A DNA stretch of 64,000 nt from the NCBI RefSeq assembly GCF_003966695.1, contig NZ_AP018827.1:2336501-2400500 (forward strand), read 5' to 3'. This document shows positions 7,951-16,372 of the stretch, in pieces. The notes below the pieces were generated by a model that was given only the letters and a program-made list of their open reading frames with translations, was not told where the DNA came from and did no database searches. The stretch's first letter is position 1. Each line of letters begins with the position of its first letter. The position numbers and the translations under genes are program-made. Source of the DNA: Asticcacaulis excentricus (lineage in GTDB: Bacteria; Pseudomonadota; Alphaproteobacteria; Caulobacterales; Caulobacteraceae).

Positions 7951-9321
7951 ATGTTTGACCTTAATACGCAATTTGACGATTCGTTTCTGAATGAGGAAAA
8001 ACTAGCATTTCTGAAAACTTTTCAGGCCAACATTCTCAAGGGACATGGCCGCGAGCGGGTGGCTTTGCTTTTTCTAACGGTTGAGAATATCGAGGCTGCG
8101 CGGAATTTGCTGCATGGCTTCCCGGTAAGCGACGCTGCTAGTCAGCTTTTGGAAACCCAGAAATTCAAGGCGACACAAGAGCCTGGTGATTTGGTACGTC
8201 TGGTTTTCTTGACCGCTAAAGGGTTAAGGCTCTTTGGTCATGATGACGTGTTTGACGGTAACCATTCGGCCTACTCAGCGGGTATGCGAAATGACGAACA
8301 GGTGCTTGACGCAGGCGTAACCGATACTTGGCAGAATGAGTTCCGTAGCACGGATTATGATCTGCTTCTGCTGATAGCGTTTCATGAGGAGCCTGCACTG
8401 TTGCAGGAGGTAAATAGTTTCATTGAAACGCATTGCGGAGCGGAAAAAGCCTTCAATTCGGTCTTTGTTCAGCACGGTAAGTCCTATCGTAATATCGATA
8501 ATGAAGGTGTGGAACATTTCGGCTATGTCGATGGGCGCTCGCAGCCGTTGTTTTTGAGGGAAGACATTCGCAGGGAAGAGGAAAACGGCGGTATCAATAT
8601 GTTCAATCCTGTGGCACCATTGTCGCAGGTACTGCTGCCTGATCCTCTGGCAGACGGAGGCTTCGGCAGTTTTTTCGTTTTTCGCAAACTTGAACAGAAT
8701 GTCGAAGGCTTCAAAGCCCGTGAGGCTGATTTGGTAGGCGCGCTACAATTGACACCTCCGGACGAAGAGCGCGCTGGCGCTATGGCGGTCGGACGTTTCG
8801 AGGACGGAACGCCGTTGGTACTGAGCCAACATGGGACAGGGGTGCCGGTCGTTAATAATTTTAGTTACTCAAGCGATCCAAATGGTCTGAAATGTCCGTT
8901 TCAAGCGCACATTCGTAAGACACACCCACGTGGTTCGGCGCTTGGCAGCGCGGAGTTTGACCATGGTGTACAGATGGCGCGGCGGGGTATTACCTATGGT
9001 GAGCGGAGGCAGGATCCGAATACGAAAGAATTTTTGGATCAACCCAGTAAAGACGTCGGACTGCTGTTTATGAGTTATCAGGCGTCGATCGAGAACCAGT
9101 TTCGTTTCATGCAGACGGTCTGGGCCAATAATCCGAACTTTCCTGTGGCTGGGACTGGGATTGATCCGATTATCGGACAGTTCCCGGCAGGCTCGCAGGT
9201 CTGGCACCCAAGCTACGGCGTGGCGGGTAACCAGATAAACTTTCCTTTTGATGGATTCGTACGTCTGATGGGGGGGGATTATTTCTATGCGCCTTCCCCT
9301 GCAGGCCTCAAGGCGCTTTGA
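7951..9321 (+). CDS. Dyp-type heme peroxidase
   Basis: A 456-residue dye-decolourising peroxidase. The family GxxDG motif is GYVDG, with catalytic D194, and the proximal heme His is H320 in AHIRKTHPRG. The distal Arg probably lies in MARRGITYGERR. The length and the long C-terminal part fit the larger class of DyPs related to the fungal enzymes. There is no Tat or Sec signal, so it is likely cytoplasmic. The gene is visibly richer in A/T-ending codons than its neighbours, which suggests recent acquisition. The start is ATG 7951 after AAAGGGGGAAG. No encapsulin gene lies next to it. Confidence 0.9.
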   Translation: MFDLNTQFDDSFLNEEKLAFLKTFQANILKGHGRERVALLFLTVENIEAARNLLHGFPVSDAASQLLETQKFKATQEPGDLVRLVFLTAKGLRLFGHDDVFDGNHSAYSAGMRNDEQVLDAGVTDTWQNEFRSTDYDLLLLIAFHEEPALLQEVNSFIETHCGAEKAFNSVFVQHGKSYRNIDNEGVEHFGYVDGRSQPLFLREDIRREEENGGINMFNPVAPLSQVLLPDPLADGGFGSFFVFRKLEQNVEGFKAREADLVGALQLTPPDEERAGAMAVGRFEDGTPLVLSQHGTGVPVVNNFSYSSDPNGLKCPFQAHIRKTHPRGSALGSAEFDHGVQMARRGITYGERRQDPNTKEFLDQPSKDVGLLFMSYQASIENQFRFMQTVWANNPNFPVAGTGIDPIIGQFPAGSQVWHPSYGVAGNQINFPFDGFVRLMGGDYFYAPSPAGLKAL

Positions 9322-9393
9322 TCGGTGTTGGACGTGGCGGTCGGGTAGGGCTTTCGCTTTGACTTTTTGGCCCCAAAGCCTTATCCGCAGCGC

Positions 9394-10998
9394 ATGTCCA
9401 ATACCCCCGCCACCGAAGCGCCCCGCCGACGCACCTTTGCCATCATCTCGCACCCGGACGCCGGTAAGACGACTCTGACCGAGCATCTGCTGCTGGCCGG
9501 TGGGTCGATCCGCGCCGCCGGTCAGGTGCGGGCGCGCGGTGAAAACCGCCGCACCCGTTCCGACTGGATGAAGATCGAAAAGGAACGCGGCATTTCGGTC
9601 TCCTCCTCGGTGATGACTTTTGAGCACGATGGCAAGGTGTTCAACCTGCTCGATACGCCGGGCCACGAGGACTTTTCGGAAGACACCTACCGCACCCTGA
9701 CCGCCGCCGACGCCGCCATCATGGTGCTCGACGCCGCCAAGGGGATCGAGCCGCAGACGCTCAAGCTGTTTGAGGTGTGCCGCCTGCGCGACATCCCCAT
9801 TATCACCTTCATCAACAAGATGGACCGTGAGGCCGAGGACTCGCTGGCCCTGCTGGATGAGGTGGCGTCAAAGCTGCAACTCGATCCGTCGCCCCTCTAT
9901 TGGCCGGCCGGGTCGGGTAACCGCTTCCGTGGGATGCTGGAGCTGAAGACCGGCCTGTTTTACCCCTTCACCCGCCGTGAGTCGGGTTCGGAATACGATC
10001 AGGGCCACGAAGACCCGGCCCCGCTGGATCAGGCCGTGGCCAAGGGCTGGCTTGAGCAAGCTGAACTCGACGAACTGCGCGATACGGCGGAACTGCTGGA
10101 AGGCGGGTTCAAGGCGTTTGAGGTGGAGAGCTTCCTCGAAGGCCATATGACGCCGGTCATCTTCGGCTCGGCGCTGCGCCATTACGGCGTCAATCAGTTG
10201 CTTCAGGCGATTGGCGATTTCGCTCCGGCCCCCAAGACGGTGGCCGCGTCGAAGGCCGGGACCGACACCACGGTCGATCCGACCGACAAGGAAGTGACCG
10301 GCTTTGTGTTCAAGGTGCAGGCCAATATGGACCCCAACCACCGCGACCGCATCGCCATGCTCAAGCTGACCTCTGGCAAGTTCCAGCGCGGTATGAAGCT
10401 CAAGGTGCAGAATACGGGCAAGCAACTGAGCGTCAACGCGCCGATCATGTTCTTTGCCTCTGACCGTGAACTGGCCGAAGACGCCTTTGGTGGTGATGTC
10501 ATCGGCATTCCCAACCACGGCGTGCTGCGCGTCGGTGACTCCCTGTCGGAAAGCGGCACGGTGCGTTTTCAGGGTCTGCCCAACTTCGCGCCGGAAATCC
10601 TCCAGCGCGTGCGCGTCAAGGACCCGCTGAAGGCCAAGCACCTTAAAAAAGCGCTGGAATCGCTGGCCGAAGAGGGGGTGACGCAGTTGTTCCGCCCGTC
10701 CATCGGTTCAGACTTTATCGTCGGCGCCGTGGGTCAGCTTCAGTTCGAAGTCATGGCCGACCGTCTGGCCAACGAATACGGGCTGGATGTGATCTTTGAA
10801 CCCTCGCCCTATGCCGAAGCCCGCTGGCTGGGCGGGGACGCGGCCAAGATCGAGGACTTTGCGGGCAAGCACCGCTCAGCGATGGGTACCGATATTGACG
10901 AGTTTCCGGTGTTTCTGGGCAAGTCGGCCTGGGAGATCGGTTATGTGGCCGAACGCTATCCGGACGTAAAGTTCCTACGCACCAAGGAGCGGGGGTAA
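9394..10998 (+). CDS. prfC: Peptide chain release factor 3
   Basis: A 534-residue translational GTPase. The G motifs are SHPDAGKTTLTEH (P loop), 'DTPGHEDFSEDTYR' (G3) and NKMDREAED (G4), followed by the RF3 domains II and III. RF3 recycles RF1/RF2 from the ribosome after peptide release. Length matches the E. coli protein (529). ATG 9394 (MSNTPA) is preferred to the in-frame TTG at 9367, because the extension is not in the family. It is a single gene, convergent with the next one. Confidence 0.95.
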   Translation: MSNTPATEAPRRRTFAIISHPDAGKTTLTEHLLLAGGSIRAAGQVRARGENRRTRSDWMKIEKERGISVSSSVMTFEHDGKVFNLLDTPGHEDFSEDTYRTLTAADAAIMVLDAAKGIEPQTLKLFEVCRLRDIPIITFINKMDREAEDSLALLDEVASKLQLDPSPLYWPAGSGNRFRGMLELKTGLFYPFTRRESGSEYDQGHEDPAPLDQAVAKGWLEQAELDELRDTAELLEGGFKAFEVESFLEGHMTPVIFGSALRHYGVNQLLQAIGDFAPAPKTVAASKAGTDTTVDPTDKEVTGFVFKVQANMDPNHRDRIAMLKLTSGKFQRGMKLKVQNTGKQLSVNAPIMFFASDRELAEDAFGGDVIGIPNHGVLRVGDSLSESGTVRFQGLPNFAPEILQRVRVKDPLKAKHLKKALESLAEEGVTQLFRPSIGSDFIVGAVGQLQFEVMADRLANEYGLDVIFEPSPYAEARWLGGDAAKIEDFAGKHRSAMGTDIDEFPVFLGKSAWEIGYVAERYPDVKFLRTKERG

Positions 10999-11004
10999 TA
11001 GAGT

Positions 11005-11421
11005 TTACGCCAGAACCACGCTGCCCAGCAGCACCTTGACGCCCTTTTGTTTGATGATGGCATCGGTGGCCGTCTGAAGCTCGCGCGTCAGATAGTCGAG
11101 ATCAATCAGCGACGAGGCCGTCAGCCCCATGGCATAGGCTTGCAGGCGGGCCACATAGGCGTCGCGCAGGCGCGGAACCGACTTGCTCAGGGTTTCGGCC
11201 AGCTTCTCATTCTTGTTGGTGTCGAGCCCGACCTCAACCGTCAGCGTGCCGTGCTTGCCGCCGCGCGCCTTGGTAAAGACGGTCAGCAGCGGTATCTGCA
11301 CAAAGTCGGCTCCGCCGCCCTTTTTCTTGGGCGTGCTGGCCAGGGCGTGTGAAGCCGTGCTGCCCGTCGCCATAAGGGTCAGGCCGGACAATTGCCATCT
11401 CAAAAGGTCGCGTCTGTTCAT
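11005..11421 (-). CDS. Tat-signal protein with FliL-like C-terminal domain
   Basis: A 138-residue protein beginning MNRRDLLRW, a twin-Arg signal followed by a hydrophobic stretch and cleavage near SHALAST. The rest ('LTVEVGLDTNKNEKLAETLSKSVPRLRDAYVARLQAYAMG') resembles the periplasmic domain of FliL: a beta strand followed by two helices that precede a final strand. Unlike FliL there is no retained membrane anchor if the signal is cleaved. I infer a periplasmic protein of unknown role; no flagellar gene is close. ATG 11421 is preferred to 11463, because the earlier start masks the signal. Confidence 0.6.
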   Translation of the reverse strand: MNRRDLLRWQLSGLTLMATGSTASHALASTPKKKGGGADFVQIPLLTVFTKARGGKHGTLTVEVGLDTNKNEKLAETLSKSVPRLRDAYVARLQAYAMGLTASSLIDLDYLTRELQTATDAIIKQKGVKVLLGSVVLA

Positions 11422-11479
11422 GAGGTTGAGGCTAGCACAACAGGGTTTACAGGCGGTTTCCATTTACGCTTAATTTCGA

Positions 11480-11505
11480 TTAACCATGTATTTTCAAATG
11501 GTTAA
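11480..11505. promoter_or_regulatory. Inverted TTAACCAT pair (CtrA-like half-sites)
   Basis: TTAACCAT at 11480-11487 and its exact inverse ATGGTTAA at 11498-11505 are separated by 10 bases. A further TTAA six bases upstream of the first arm gives TTAA-N6-TTAACC, close to the CtrA consensus TTAA-N7-TTAA but one base short. It lies 60-85 bases upstream of the response regulator start, where a promoter is expected. The palindrome is seen directly; CtrA binding is inferred. Confidence 0.45.
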
Positions 11506-11564
11506 AGCTGGAATTAAGAATTTGAGGCTAGGGTGCGTCCGCGAAGAATTGCGGTGCCTCTCTG

Positions 11565-12470
11565 ATGTCTGAAACCTCTGCGCTGTTGCGCCATGTCAAT
11601 CTGCCGGCCACGACGGTCCTGATTGTCGAAGATAATGACGGACTGAGGCGGATGATCGTCGAGGTGCTGCGCGCCTCTGGTTTTCAGCAACTGATTCAGG
11701 CCCGTGACGCCGAAGAGGCGATCGAGCTTCTGGGGGCCTATAATCCCGATCTGATGATCCTGGACTGGAACCTGCCGGGTTTGTCGGGCATTGATCTGAC
11801 GCTGTTGCTGCGGCAGGCGGCGGTGAATGAAGACGCGCGCTTTCCCAATCCGCGTATCCCCGTGCTGATGCTGACCGGGCGTCAGCGCTCGCGCGATGTG
11901 ACCGAAGCGCGCAATGCCGGGGTCGATGAATTTGTCATCAAGCCGTTTTCGACGCGCAGCCTGATGCGTGGGGTCGCCTCCGCCCTGTGCCGTCAGCGCC
12001 CGTTTATCGTCTCGGCGGGCTATGTCGGCCCGTGCCGACGCCGGCGCAAGGATGAGGACTATCGCGGCCTGATGCGCCGCGTCGATGATATTGAGGCCGC
12101 CGCCGACCGCCATTCGCGCGCCCTGTTCCAGCAGACCCTGTCGGTTGAGCTTGAGGCTCTGCACGCCCTGATGTCGGCGCGCGGCGGGCTGCACAAGGAG
12201 ACGCTGGATTACCTGATCGAGCGTACCAGCGAAGCCGAAACTCAGGCGGTAAGATATCGCCAGAGGCTGCTGGCCGAAGCTACACGTTCTTTAAAGGAAT
12301 ATGTGTCATATTTCGGGAATGCGGCTGAACCGGATGTGCTGGACGTGCATCTGGATTCCATTCGCCGGCTGAACGCCCTGCGCAATGAGGATACGGCCGA
12401 AGCCCAGACCATCATTCGTCAGCTTGACGCGCTGGTGAAGAATCGCAAGAGGAAGAGACTGTCGGCATGA
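11565..12470 (+). CDS. Response regulator with C-terminal helical domain
   Basis: A 301-residue protein. Residues 15-140 form a complete receiver domain: acidic pair E22/D23, phosphoacceptor D67 (MILDWNLPG), T104 and K126. A short basic stretch (CRRRRKDEDYR) and a long helical C-terminal half (about 160-300) of unknown family follow, with no recognised DNA-binding or cyclase domain. Its stop overlaps the ATG of the next gene (ATGA), so output probably involves the downstream paralogue pair. No sensor kinase gene is adjacent. Confidence 0.8.
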   Translation: MSETSALLRHVNLPATTVLIVEDNDGLRRMIVEVLRASGFQQLIQARDAEEAIELLGAYNPDLMILDWNLPGLSGIDLTLLLRQAAVNEDARFPNPRIPVLMLTGRQRSRDVTEARNAGVDEFVIKPFSTRSLMRGVASALCRQRPFIVSAGYVGPCRRRRKDEDYRGLMRRVDDIEAAADRHSRALFQQTLSVELEALHALMSARGGLHKETLDYLIERTSEAETQAVRYRQRLLAEATRSLKEYVSYFGNAAEPDVLDVHLDSIRRLNALRNEDTAEAQTIIRQLDALVKNRKRKRLSA

Positions 12471-13648
12471 GTGCGGTGGCAACCTACCAGCAGACCAAAG
12501 GCGCGTTTCAGGCGCGTTCGGATAAGGGTAAGCCCGCCTCACGCGATGTGCGCAATCTGGCCAATCTGGGCGACACGGCCTCGACCAGTCGCGTCCTCAA
12601 TCTGGCAGCGATTGCGCTCGTCATGTCTGGCGAAAAAGACTATACCGCCAAGCCCTTCTTCCGTGACCGGCAGCTTAATCGCGCCATACTGATCAAGCAC
12701 ACCCTGCGCACCAACGAACGCGATCTGTTCAGCCGCACGCGGCGCACGGCGACCAAGATCGTCATGCCCTTCGACGCCGAGGACCTGCGTCTGGGCGGGC
12801 GTTCGGTCATGGTCAATCAGGTGGGCTTCGAAGCCTTTTGCCGCACGCAGTTCGGCATCGGCGATGTCAATTCGCATATGGATGTGCAGGTTCTGCGCCT
12901 GCTGGACGACCTGCCGTCACTCGATCCGTTTCTGGTGCGCGAACACTTGTCGCGCAATGGCTTCAAACCCGGCGCCTGTTATCTCAACATCTCTGCCTAC
13001 GACATTCAGCGCATGATCGGCTTCGCCAATGCCGAGATCGAGCAATTGGTACGCACGGCCTTTGGGAACGTGATGGTCGGCGGCGCCAGCATCAAGCTGG
13101 CGGGTAAGATTCTGTCGAACGAGCTGGATCAGGAATTGTCGCCGCTACGTCAGACCCTGCACATGTCAGAAGAGGAGTTCTCGGAAGGTATCTTCTCGTG
13201 GCGCGGCTTTCTCTATTTCAAATGGCGTCACGAAGAACTGCAAAGCGAGATGCGGCGCGTCATTCAGGGATTGGGTGCCTATCAGCCTTCCGGTGCCGTT
13301 GAGGAGCAGGTGCGCGATTATCTGCGCGAGGTGCGTCCGCGTCTGGCGAGACGTATCGCCAAGGCGGTCAATGAGGTGGCGCGCACCCTCAGCATCTATG
13401 ATCGCGCCTATTTTGCACTCACTCAGGGCCAAAATCCCGGCCCCTTCCGTCAGTTCCTGCTTCAGGGGCCGAAGCTGTTTTTCGAACTGGGCGAAACCAT
13501 CGGTATATTGGGGCACATCTCGTCCTTCTGGACCTATCGCATGATGTCAGGCGTGGCCGCGCAGCGCCTGACCGCGCTGGAATACGCTGACGTGCTGATG
13601 GATTTTGACGACAGCCTGATGATTTTAGGGCCTGACGACGAGGATTAA
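12467..13648 (+). CDS. Unknown protein, tandem paralogue A
   Basis: A 393-residue soluble protein with no signal peptide or membrane segment and no family I recognise. It is plainly homologous along its length to the next gene. Shared blocks include 'RNLANLGDTASTSRVLNL', 'ILIKHTLRTNER', 'LPSLDPFLVRE', 'WRGFLYFKW', 'GPFRQFLLQG' and 'EYADVLMDFDDSL'. The middle and C-terminal parts look helical and Arg-rich. The start overlaps the response regulator stop by four bases, so the two are co-translated. I infer it is the effector or scaffold for that regulator. Confidence 0.7.
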   Translation: MSAVATYQQTKGAFQARSDKGKPASRDVRNLANLGDTASTSRVLNLAAIALVMSGEKDYTAKPFFRDRQLNRAILIKHTLRTNERDLFSRTRRTATKIVMPFDAEDLRLGGRSVMVNQVGFEAFCRTQFGIGDVNSHMDVQVLRLLDDLPSLDPFLVREHLSRNGFKPGACYLNISAYDIQRMIGFANAEIEQLVRTAFGNVMVGGASIKLAGKILSNELDQELSPLRQTLHMSEEEFSEGIFSWRGFLYFKWRHEELQSEMRRVIQGLGAYQPSGAVEEQVRDYLREVRPRLARRIAKAVNEVARTLSIYDRAYFALTQGQNPGPFRQFLLQGPKLFFELGETIGILGHISSFWTYRMMSGVAAQRLTALEYADVLMDFDDSLMILGPDDED

Positions 13649-13728
13649 CCGTCTTCGTTCACGCCCTGTTGGAACCTGTCCCCTACGGTCCGAAATTGAC
13701 CTTTTAGTCCGTTTCAGTCTGGTTCGTG

Positions 13729-14949
13729 ATGGTTTCAACGGCTCGCCGACATTACAAGATGACCCGCGGCCCGGATCAGCCAAACCGTGTCATCCGCGAA
13801 TACCGGAACCTGGCTAACCTGGGTCAGACAGCCGCCTCAACGCGGGTCCTCAACCTGTCGCGCGTCTACCGCCTGCACCACAAGGATGAGGACTATGGGG
13901 ACAATCCCTTCTTTCAGTCCTCGCTGCTCAACCGCTGCATCATCCTCAAACACACCCTGCGCCTGAACGAGCGGCACTTCTATCACGGCACTCGTCGCAC
14001 CGTGACCAAGATCATCCTGCCCTATGACCATTTCGATCTGCGTCTGGGGGCGTCGAGCATCTTCGTCAACCAGATCGGTTTCGAGCAACTGGCGCGGGAC
14101 TATCTGTCGATCAGCGATTTCGACAAAAATCCCGACATAAAAATCCTGCGCCGACTGGATCAGTTGCCGTCGCTCGACCCGTTTCTGGTGCGTGAAACTC
14201 TGGCGCGCCACGGCCATCGCCCGGCGGGTATCTATCTGCGCCTGTCGCCCGCCGATCTGTCGCGCATGATGCAGTTCACCTCCGACGAAATCGAGCGACT
14301 GGTCAATACGGCGTTGGGCGATCACTATGCCGGGGCCTCGATGAAGCTCGGCAACAAGATCCTCTCCGATCAGCTTGACCGCGAACTGTGGCCGCTGAAA
14401 GACACGTTCCGCATGTCGGACTCGGAATTCGCCGAAGGTATCTTCGCCTGGCGCGGCTTCCTCTATTACAAGTGGCGTTACCTTGAGCTTCAGGATCGTC
14501 TGCGCGAAGTCCTCGCCGGTATCGGCACCTATCAGCCCTTTGGCGTCAGCGATGACCGCGTCAAGGACTATATCCTCAGCGCCCGCCTGCGTCTGGCGCG
14601 CGGCATGGCGCGTGCGCTCAATCAGGCCTATGACGTGCTGAAAATCTATGACACGGCCTATGCCGATCTGGTCAGCCACAATAAGCCGGGGCCGTTCAAA
14701 CGCTTCCTGCTCAATGGCTCTGGCCTGTTCACGGAACTGGGGGAGATCATAGGTACGCTGGACCACATCGCCGCCTTCTGGAGCTTCCGGATGAACCGCG
14801 CCATCCAGTCGGGAAAGCCGATGAAGCCGGTCGAATATGCCGATGTGCTGATGGATTTTGAAAGCGGGCTCAACTACCTGTTCGAGGATCGCCCCAGCTT
14901 CAGCGTCACGACCTCCGGCTTTCTGCGCGCCAGTATCCCGGCGGGGTGA
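13729..14949 (+). CDS. Unknown protein, tandem paralogue B
   Basis: A 406-residue paralogue of the preceding protein, and the same family: 'YRNLANLGQTAASTRVLNL', 'ILKHTLRLNERHF', 'LDQLPSLDPFLVRE', 'WRGFLYYKWRY', 'GPFKRFLLNG', 'EYADVLMDFESGL'. It differs mainly at both ends. ATG 13729 is used (GTG 13726 and ATG 13759 are in frame too; none has a clear ribosome site). It follows the first copy by 80 bases, in the same orientation, and a terminator closes the operon. The close pairing suggests a heteromer formed after duplication, which is inference. Confidence 0.7.
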   Translation: MVSTARRHYKMTRGPDQPNRVIREYRNLANLGQTAASTRVLNLSRVYRLHHKDEDYGDNPFFQSSLLNRCIILKHTLRLNERHFYHGTRRTVTKIILPYDHFDLRLGASSIFVNQIGFEQLARDYLSISDFDKNPDIKILRRLDQLPSLDPFLVRETLARHGHRPAGIYLRLSPADLSRMMQFTSDEIERLVNTALGDHYAGASMKLGNKILSDQLDRELWPLKDTFRMSDSEFAEGIFAWRGFLYYKWRYLELQDRLREVLAGIGTYQPFGVSDDRVKDYILSARLRLARGMARALNQAYDVLKIYDTAYADLVSHNKPGPFKRFLLNGSGLFTELGEIIGTLDHIAAFWSFRMNRAIQSGKPMKPVEYADVLMDFESGLNYLFEDRPSFSVTTSGFLRASIPAG

Positions 14950-14970
14950 ACGACGGCTTTGACGTTTCAC

Positions 14971-14994
14971 AAAAGGCGAGGGCTTTCGCCTTTT
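14971..14994 (+). terminator. Terminator of the response regulator operon
   Basis: AAAAGGCGA pairs with TCGCCTTTT around a six-base loop, and the right arm ends in a T-run. It lies 22 bases after the stop of paralogue B. Confidence 0.7.
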
Positions 14995-15014
14995 CATTTG
15001 CGGATAGCATAATC

Positions 15015-15034
15015 ATATAAAGATATGTTTATAT
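15015..15034. promoter_or_regulatory. Palindrome resembling a SahR-type operator
   Basis: ATATAAA (15015-15021) and its inverse TTTATAT (15028-15034) flank GATATG. As I recall, this resembles the ATATAAAGATATCTTTATAT-type palindrome found ahead of methionine-cycle genes in alphaproteobacteria and assigned to the SAH-responsive ArsR-family regulator SahR. It sits just upstream of a TTGACT that could be a -35 box and of the cobalamin riboswitch. The palindrome is seen directly; the regulator is inferred from the motif and the methionine context. Confidence 0.45.
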
Positions 15035-15061
15035 CATTATTGACTCTCGTGTCTCGTCCGC

Positions 15062-15245
15062 CTAAGGTCCGGTCGTCAGCGGTCTGCGCCTTTTAAAAAG
15101 CGTGGCTAAGAGGGAAGCCGGTCCAAACCCGGCGCTGCCCCCGCAACTGTAGGCGGTGAGTGTCGATCCGGAAGACCATTGGGGTGCGCCCTGAGAAGGG
15201 GGATCGAAACCGTGACCCGCAAGCCAGGAGACCTGCCACTGACCG
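15062..15245 (+). ncRNA. Cobalamin riboswitch (AdoCbl class)
   Basis: The leader holds the conserved core in order: AGAGGGAAGCCGGTC, then GCTGCCCCCGCAACTGT (the B12 box region), a variable arm, and AAGCCAGGAGACCTGCC near the 3' end. This is the standard cobalamin riboswitch layout, which turns genes off when cobalamin is present. The 110 bases up to the mesX start contain GC-rich pairing segments suited to hiding the ribosome site. It controls a B12-independent route to methionine, a known logic for such switches. Confidence 0.92.
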
Positions 15246-15355
15246 CATCTGTCATCCCGGGCGGAGGGCCACGGGCATGAGTCCTTCGCCCTGCGGCCTG
15301 ACGCGGGATCGCGGACCTGTGCCCAAAGCGCTCCCCCACAGAAACGGGGAATACC

Positions 15356-16360
15356 GTGTCACACCCTTTGCCTGTCGCGCCGCGCGCAGACTTCGATTTT
15401 ACCCTGCGGCGCCTTCGCTTCGATGAGCACTACACGCCGTCGCAAACCACGCGCCTTACCACCAATTTCGCCAATCTGGCCAGAGGCGACAACCGCCAGC
15501 AAAATCTGCGTAACGCCTTGCGCATGATCGATAATCGTTTCAACGCGCTGGCCCATTGGGACAATCCGAACGCCGAACGTTACGCCGTCGAACTCGACAT
15601 CATTTCGGTCGAGATAGGCCTTCCGGATCGGGCAAGCGATGACCGTTTTCCGCTGCTTGAAATTCTGAAAACCACCATCCTTGACCGTCACACGGAGTCA
15701 CGCATCGAAGGCATTACCGGCAACAACCTGTCGTCCTTTGTGCGCGATTACGATTTCAGCGTCGTGCTGCCCGCGCACAACCGGGACCGCTCTGACTTCA
15801 GCCTGCCGCCCAATTTCGGCGACCTGCACGGACACCTGTTTCTCAGCTTCGTCCAGTCGCCAACCTACAGGACGCAGTTTCACAAGCCGCCCGTCATCTG
15901 CCTGAGCGTCGCCAACAGCAAAACCTATCGGCGGACGGACACGCATCACCCGATACTGGGCGTGGAGTACCACCAATGCGACGAGTCCCTGACGGACATA
16001 TATTTCCGGAAAATGGGATTAAAGGTGCGCTTCTTTATGCCGCCGGGCAGTGTCGCGCCGCTGGCCTTCTATGTCTTCGGTGATCTGCTCTGCGACTACA
16101 CGCCGCTGGAGCTGATCAGCACGATCAGCACCATGGAGAGCTTTCAGAAGATCTACCGCCCGGAAATCTACAACGCCAATTCGGCTGCGGGCGCGGTCTA
16201 TCAGCCCAGCCTGCAACACACTGACTATTCGCTGACCCAGGTGGTCTATGACCGCGAAGAACGCAGCCGTCTGGCCGTCGAACAGGGGCGCTTTGCCGAG
16301 GCCCACTTCATCACCCCCTACCGCACCCTGCTTGAGCAGTGGTCCGCGCACTACGCCTGA
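15356..16360 (+). CDS. mesX: MesX (DUF1852), partner of the MesD methionine synthase
   Basis: A 334-residue cytoplasmic DUF1852 protein starting at GTG 15356 after ACGGGGA. DUF1852 genes sit next to a short MetE-like gene and were shown genetically to be needed, as MesX, for the MesD type of folate-independent methionine synthase. Its chemistry is not settled; a role in supplying the methyl group, possibly oxygen-dependent, has been proposed. Family features seen here are the N-terminal 'FDFTLRRLRFDEHYTPSQTTRLTTNFANLARG' and central 'VEYHQCDESLTDIYF'. It is 12 bases upstream of mesD and behind the cobalamin riboswitch, so both are expected to be expressed when B12 is scarce. Confidence 0.85.
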   Translation: MSHPLPVAPRADFDFTLRRLRFDEHYTPSQTTRLTTNFANLARGDNRQQNLRNALRMIDNRFNALAHWDNPNAERYAVELDIISVEIGLPDRASDDRFPLLEILKTTILDRHTESRIEGITGNNLSSFVRDYDFSVVLPAHNRDRSDFSLPPNFGDLHGHLFLSFVQSPTYRTQFHKPPVICLSVANSKTYRRTDTHHPILGVEYHQCDESLTDIYFRKMGLKVRFFMPPGSVAPLAFYVFGDLLCDYTPLELISTISTMESFQKIYRPEIYNANSAAGAVYQPSLQHTDYSLTQVVYDREERSRLAVEQGRFAEAHFITPYRTLLEQWSAHYA

Positions 16361-16372
16361 GAGGTAATTCTG

